Origin: Chara braunii
Taxonomy: Eukaryota; Streptophyta; Charophyceae; Charales; Characeae
Reading direction: 5' to 3'
DNA length: 42,055 bases
Assembly (NCBI GenBank): GCA_003427395.1
Contig: BFEA01000458.1
Coordinates: forward strand, 1,266,102-1,308,156
Both the position numbers and the translations under genes were made by a program. The notes below the pieces were generated by a model. That model had not been told where the DNA came from and did not search any database. It worked only from the letters and a program-made list of their open reading frames with translations. Positions 39,701 through 42,055 of this stretch are shown here, in pieces (position 1 is the first letter of the stretch; each line of letters starts with the position of its first letter).

Positions 39701-40430
39701 ATTTTTTTTTTTTTTTTAATTTTTCCTTTATTATTTCTCTTGTTTTTATTTAGTCTTTTCAAACTTCTAGTTCCCCTTCTGTCACTTCGAGTGGGAGCGA
39801 ACGGTTCATTTTTGAATCGTGATTATAAACAAGCGGCTTCGACTGAACCGACCTTTCACTTCTTGTTTATTGCAGGCACGATCTGGTAAGCGTCGCGTTG
39901 TAAGGCTCCAAAAGGGAGCATCGACGACCAGTTCGGTAGAAGGCTTATCACCCCTGCGGAAGGTCATAAGCCCCCTCCTTGCCATCGCACACGGGTACCC
40001 ATTAGTGGTAGTCTGATGAGACTCTTTCAGGGAGAGAGACCGCTGGTCGGTATCCTATTATGGAGCCACAACGTGCCAATGTTGCCACGCTACACCAGAT
40101 TGATAAAGACTGAGATGGTCGATCACATATGGTTGTATTTGCGTCACGGTCGTTGGGATTCGGTCCAATACCTATTTAATTTTATTTTTTTTAATATAAT
40201 TTATCTTGCTATTAATTATTAATAAATGGTATTCAAAGATCATATGTGTTCTTCGTTTAGAAGACAGACCGTGGTGTAGTTTGAAAATTATAAAGGAGGA
40301 TCTCTGTGTTATCTTGCAATTGATTGAGGTTGCGACCTTGGGATTGGGATTTCGCTTTACTGCCTGTGAGTTAAGATAGCTGAGTGAGAAGGCAGGCCGT
40401 GCGGATTGTGGAGTGTCGAATTGAGACTTA
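36711..40430. other. AT-rich to mixed sequence, no gene recognised
   Basis: About 3.7 kb with short ORFs only. Donor-like gtgagt (38087) and gtaagt (38403) sites are each followed by pyrimidine-rich DNA, but no matching exons can be supported. Bases 39060-39540 and 39830-40160 are more GC-balanced and hint at a structured RNA, yet I could not match them to any rRNA, tRNA, group I or group II intron. Confidence 0.35.
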
Positions 40431-40622
40431 GTGCTTGCTAGTGGTGTGCTTGAAAGCAGTGATAGCTGAGTGCACTGGGCGATGGTTATATTGTGAGTGG
40501 CTATGGCTCACCGGAAAGGTCTCCATGTTTCCAAGTCAAAAGTCTAAAGTGCTATTGGAGTTTGGAGTCAAAAGGGGAGGAAGGTGTGATTGTGAATGCT
40601 ATTTACTCATACCTGAGGCCTA

Positions 40623-40881
40623 AGAGGGAAGCGAGATTGAAAATCAATGTTTACAGCATAAGAGAGCAAGAAATGCGATTTACATGGTGGTGCAGGGAGC
40701 GATAACAGAGGCTCGTAACCGGGTGAAGCAGCAGTGTAAACGGAATGGGGTGACTGCGGCGGTACGGACAATTGTGACTTACTTCGAAGAAGAGACGTCC
40801 ACGGGTTCCATGGAGTGTGAGCAGCCGCGCCTGAACTGTGATTCAGAGGCTGAGAGCGAGGCCAACGACGAGAAGACCTAG
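40623..40881 (+). CDS. small hypothetical ORF, possibly a terminal exon
   Basis: A frame open from after a TAA at 40620 to TAG 40879-40881 has a Met at 40684. It encodes about 65 residues from that Met, with a basic segment (ARNRVKQQCKRNG) and an acidic C-terminus (DSEAESEANDEKT). No domain is recognised. It may be chance or the last exon of a gene whose other exons I cannot see. Confidence 0.2.
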
Positions 40882-41993
40882 TCTTGGCACGGGCCGGAAA
40901 AGTGGCGGTGAGACCACCCACCAGCATAGTCTGTGGAGGACAGTCTAGAGGCCAGCTTGCAACAGTGATGGGATTGAGATCGGAAGGCGGTTACTGGCAG
41001 CATCTCAGTATTATAGTCAGGCGAAGCATGGACAAGTGACAAATGTTTACGCGCGGGATGCATGTCACTTCGAGAGAGAGATGAAGAAGAAGTTTTTTTT
41101 TTAAGGAGTTTTGCGCTCAGGGGCTTGGGGGTCTTTATCCTGATCACTTGTGCAAAAGGGTTAGCTGGGAAGCACACATGCAATTGACGTCATCCTTTAA
41201 CTGCGGCCAACTTTCTCTTTACAAGTCTTCGTCAACCATTACGCGCTCTCTCATTGTTGGAAAACTACTCAGGGTTCATTAGTCTGGAAGCGACTGGGGG
41301 ACAATCGTCGATGGGCGTGAGATGAAGTACGCGCGTGTTTGCATGAACGTGCAGGAGTCAGTCCCCGAGGGTGTGTATCCCTCCCGAGGCTGGCGTCACA
41401 CCATGTTACGTTTTCCATCCCTGTCACAATAAAGGTCGGTTGAACTTGTATGGGATATGTACGTCATTGGAGCGTAACTGATGTCACCGTCAAACCAACA
41501 GGGTTCTTTTTATGTGTAGTTTGTACCACCCTTCATCTATGTAATAACGAAGTTAAGAACGAGCGTGACATCGCTGTCAAGGGGAGGACACACAGCAGCA
41601 CTAGATACAAGTGGTATGTGCACAAGAGCAAAGTCAAATCTTCGTAAGTAGCCCGTGTGGGGTGCGTGTACTTACCCTTTGTTGACGTCACTTGTATTTG
41701 TAGGCAACTCACGCCGTTTTCCACCTCCGACTATGGAGTAGTCTAGTTCGGACCTGCAAAGCGAAGCACTAGCGGCATGCACAAAAAAGAGACAGGCAGA
41801 CTCTCTTCAGAGAGGTGTACGTGCTTCATTCCGTTGGCGTCACCGACCTTCTGGTGAGGCCAACTCTTGATGCAAGAGAGATGAAGTTGTGAAGTGACGC
41901 AATGTATAAGGCACTGGCGAGTGGAACTTATCAATCGAGATCAGGCTTAGTACAAAGCGCTTCGTGAGATCTGGGGTGTAGCGTATAATAGAC

Positions 41994-41997
<4 letters not shown>
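40882..41997. other. no gene recognised
   Basis: Mixed sequence. An aataaa lies at 41429. A tgacgtca palindrome near 41683 could be a bZIP site or chance, with related tgacgtcat at about 41187. Confidence 0.3.

Positions 41998-42055
<58 letters not shown>
41996..42055. repeat. (CT)n microsatellite at the window edge
   Basis: At least 29 CT repeats running off the right end of the window. Confidence 0.95.

Noticed and set aside
39060-40160. Group II intron or mitochondrial rRNA
   Set aside because: I searched by eye for domain V (a gagc..gaaa..gttc type hairpin) and for universal rRNA motifs and found none.

Overview
The window is eukaryotic nuclear DNA, repeat-rich and gene-poor. It has plant-type U6 snRNA-like sequences, spliceosomal splice signals, tRNA-derived SINE heads, long microsatellites, a degenerate Ty3/gypsy remnant and a nearly full-length LINE. 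A plastid fragment encoding the C-terminus of NdhE, and a mitochondrial-type SSU rRNA fragment, sit inside it. Most chlorophyte plastids lack ndh genes, so NdhE points to a streptophyte (a charophyte alga or land plant). A charophyte such as Chara is my best guess, but the sequence alone does not prove it. Scattered single Ns mark low-confidence bases, most densely in the second half of the LINE.

Layout. 1-760: minus-strand Ty3/gypsy remnant with an integrase zinc finger and a gag zinc knuckle, missing protease and RT. 2895-6945: the only convincing host gene, a coiled-coil and acidic protein. One long exon is clear, and a short upstream exon across a 1.8 kb intron is plausible. 6946-13400: no recognisable gene, but a GA-rich ~180-bp satellite invaded by a MITE family with at least five copies in the window. 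13425-13600: mitochondrial SSU rRNA fragment. 13700-24700: microsatellites, foldback elements, two U6-like sequences, several small dispersed repeat families, a GA/CT palindromic complex, a CT-rich duplicated tract and a tRNA-derived SINE. 24728-32660: the LINE, with ORF1 (DUF4283-like region plus zinc knuckle), a proline-rich segment carrying a duplicated domain, and ORF2 with AP endonuclease, reverse transcriptase and zf-RVT. It is broken by stop codons, frameshifts, an 84-bp inverted duplication and the plastid insertion. 32640-35620: a dense cluster of tRNA-derived SINEs and other small repeats. 35760-36710: an AT-rich hairpin element and a tandem repeat with a conserved 22-bp core. 36710-42055: AT-rich to mixed sequence with no recognised gene, ending in a CT microsatellite.

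The parts do not form a pathway. They record retrotransposition: a LINE that could have mobilised SINEs and U6 transcripts, MITEs amplifying inside satellite DNA, and organelle DNA captured at breaks. I saw no CRISPR array, operon or evident new enzymatic system. The most unusual items are the plastid-in-LINE insertion, the foldback inside LINE ORF1, the duplicated LINE domain and the nested GA/CT palindrome.
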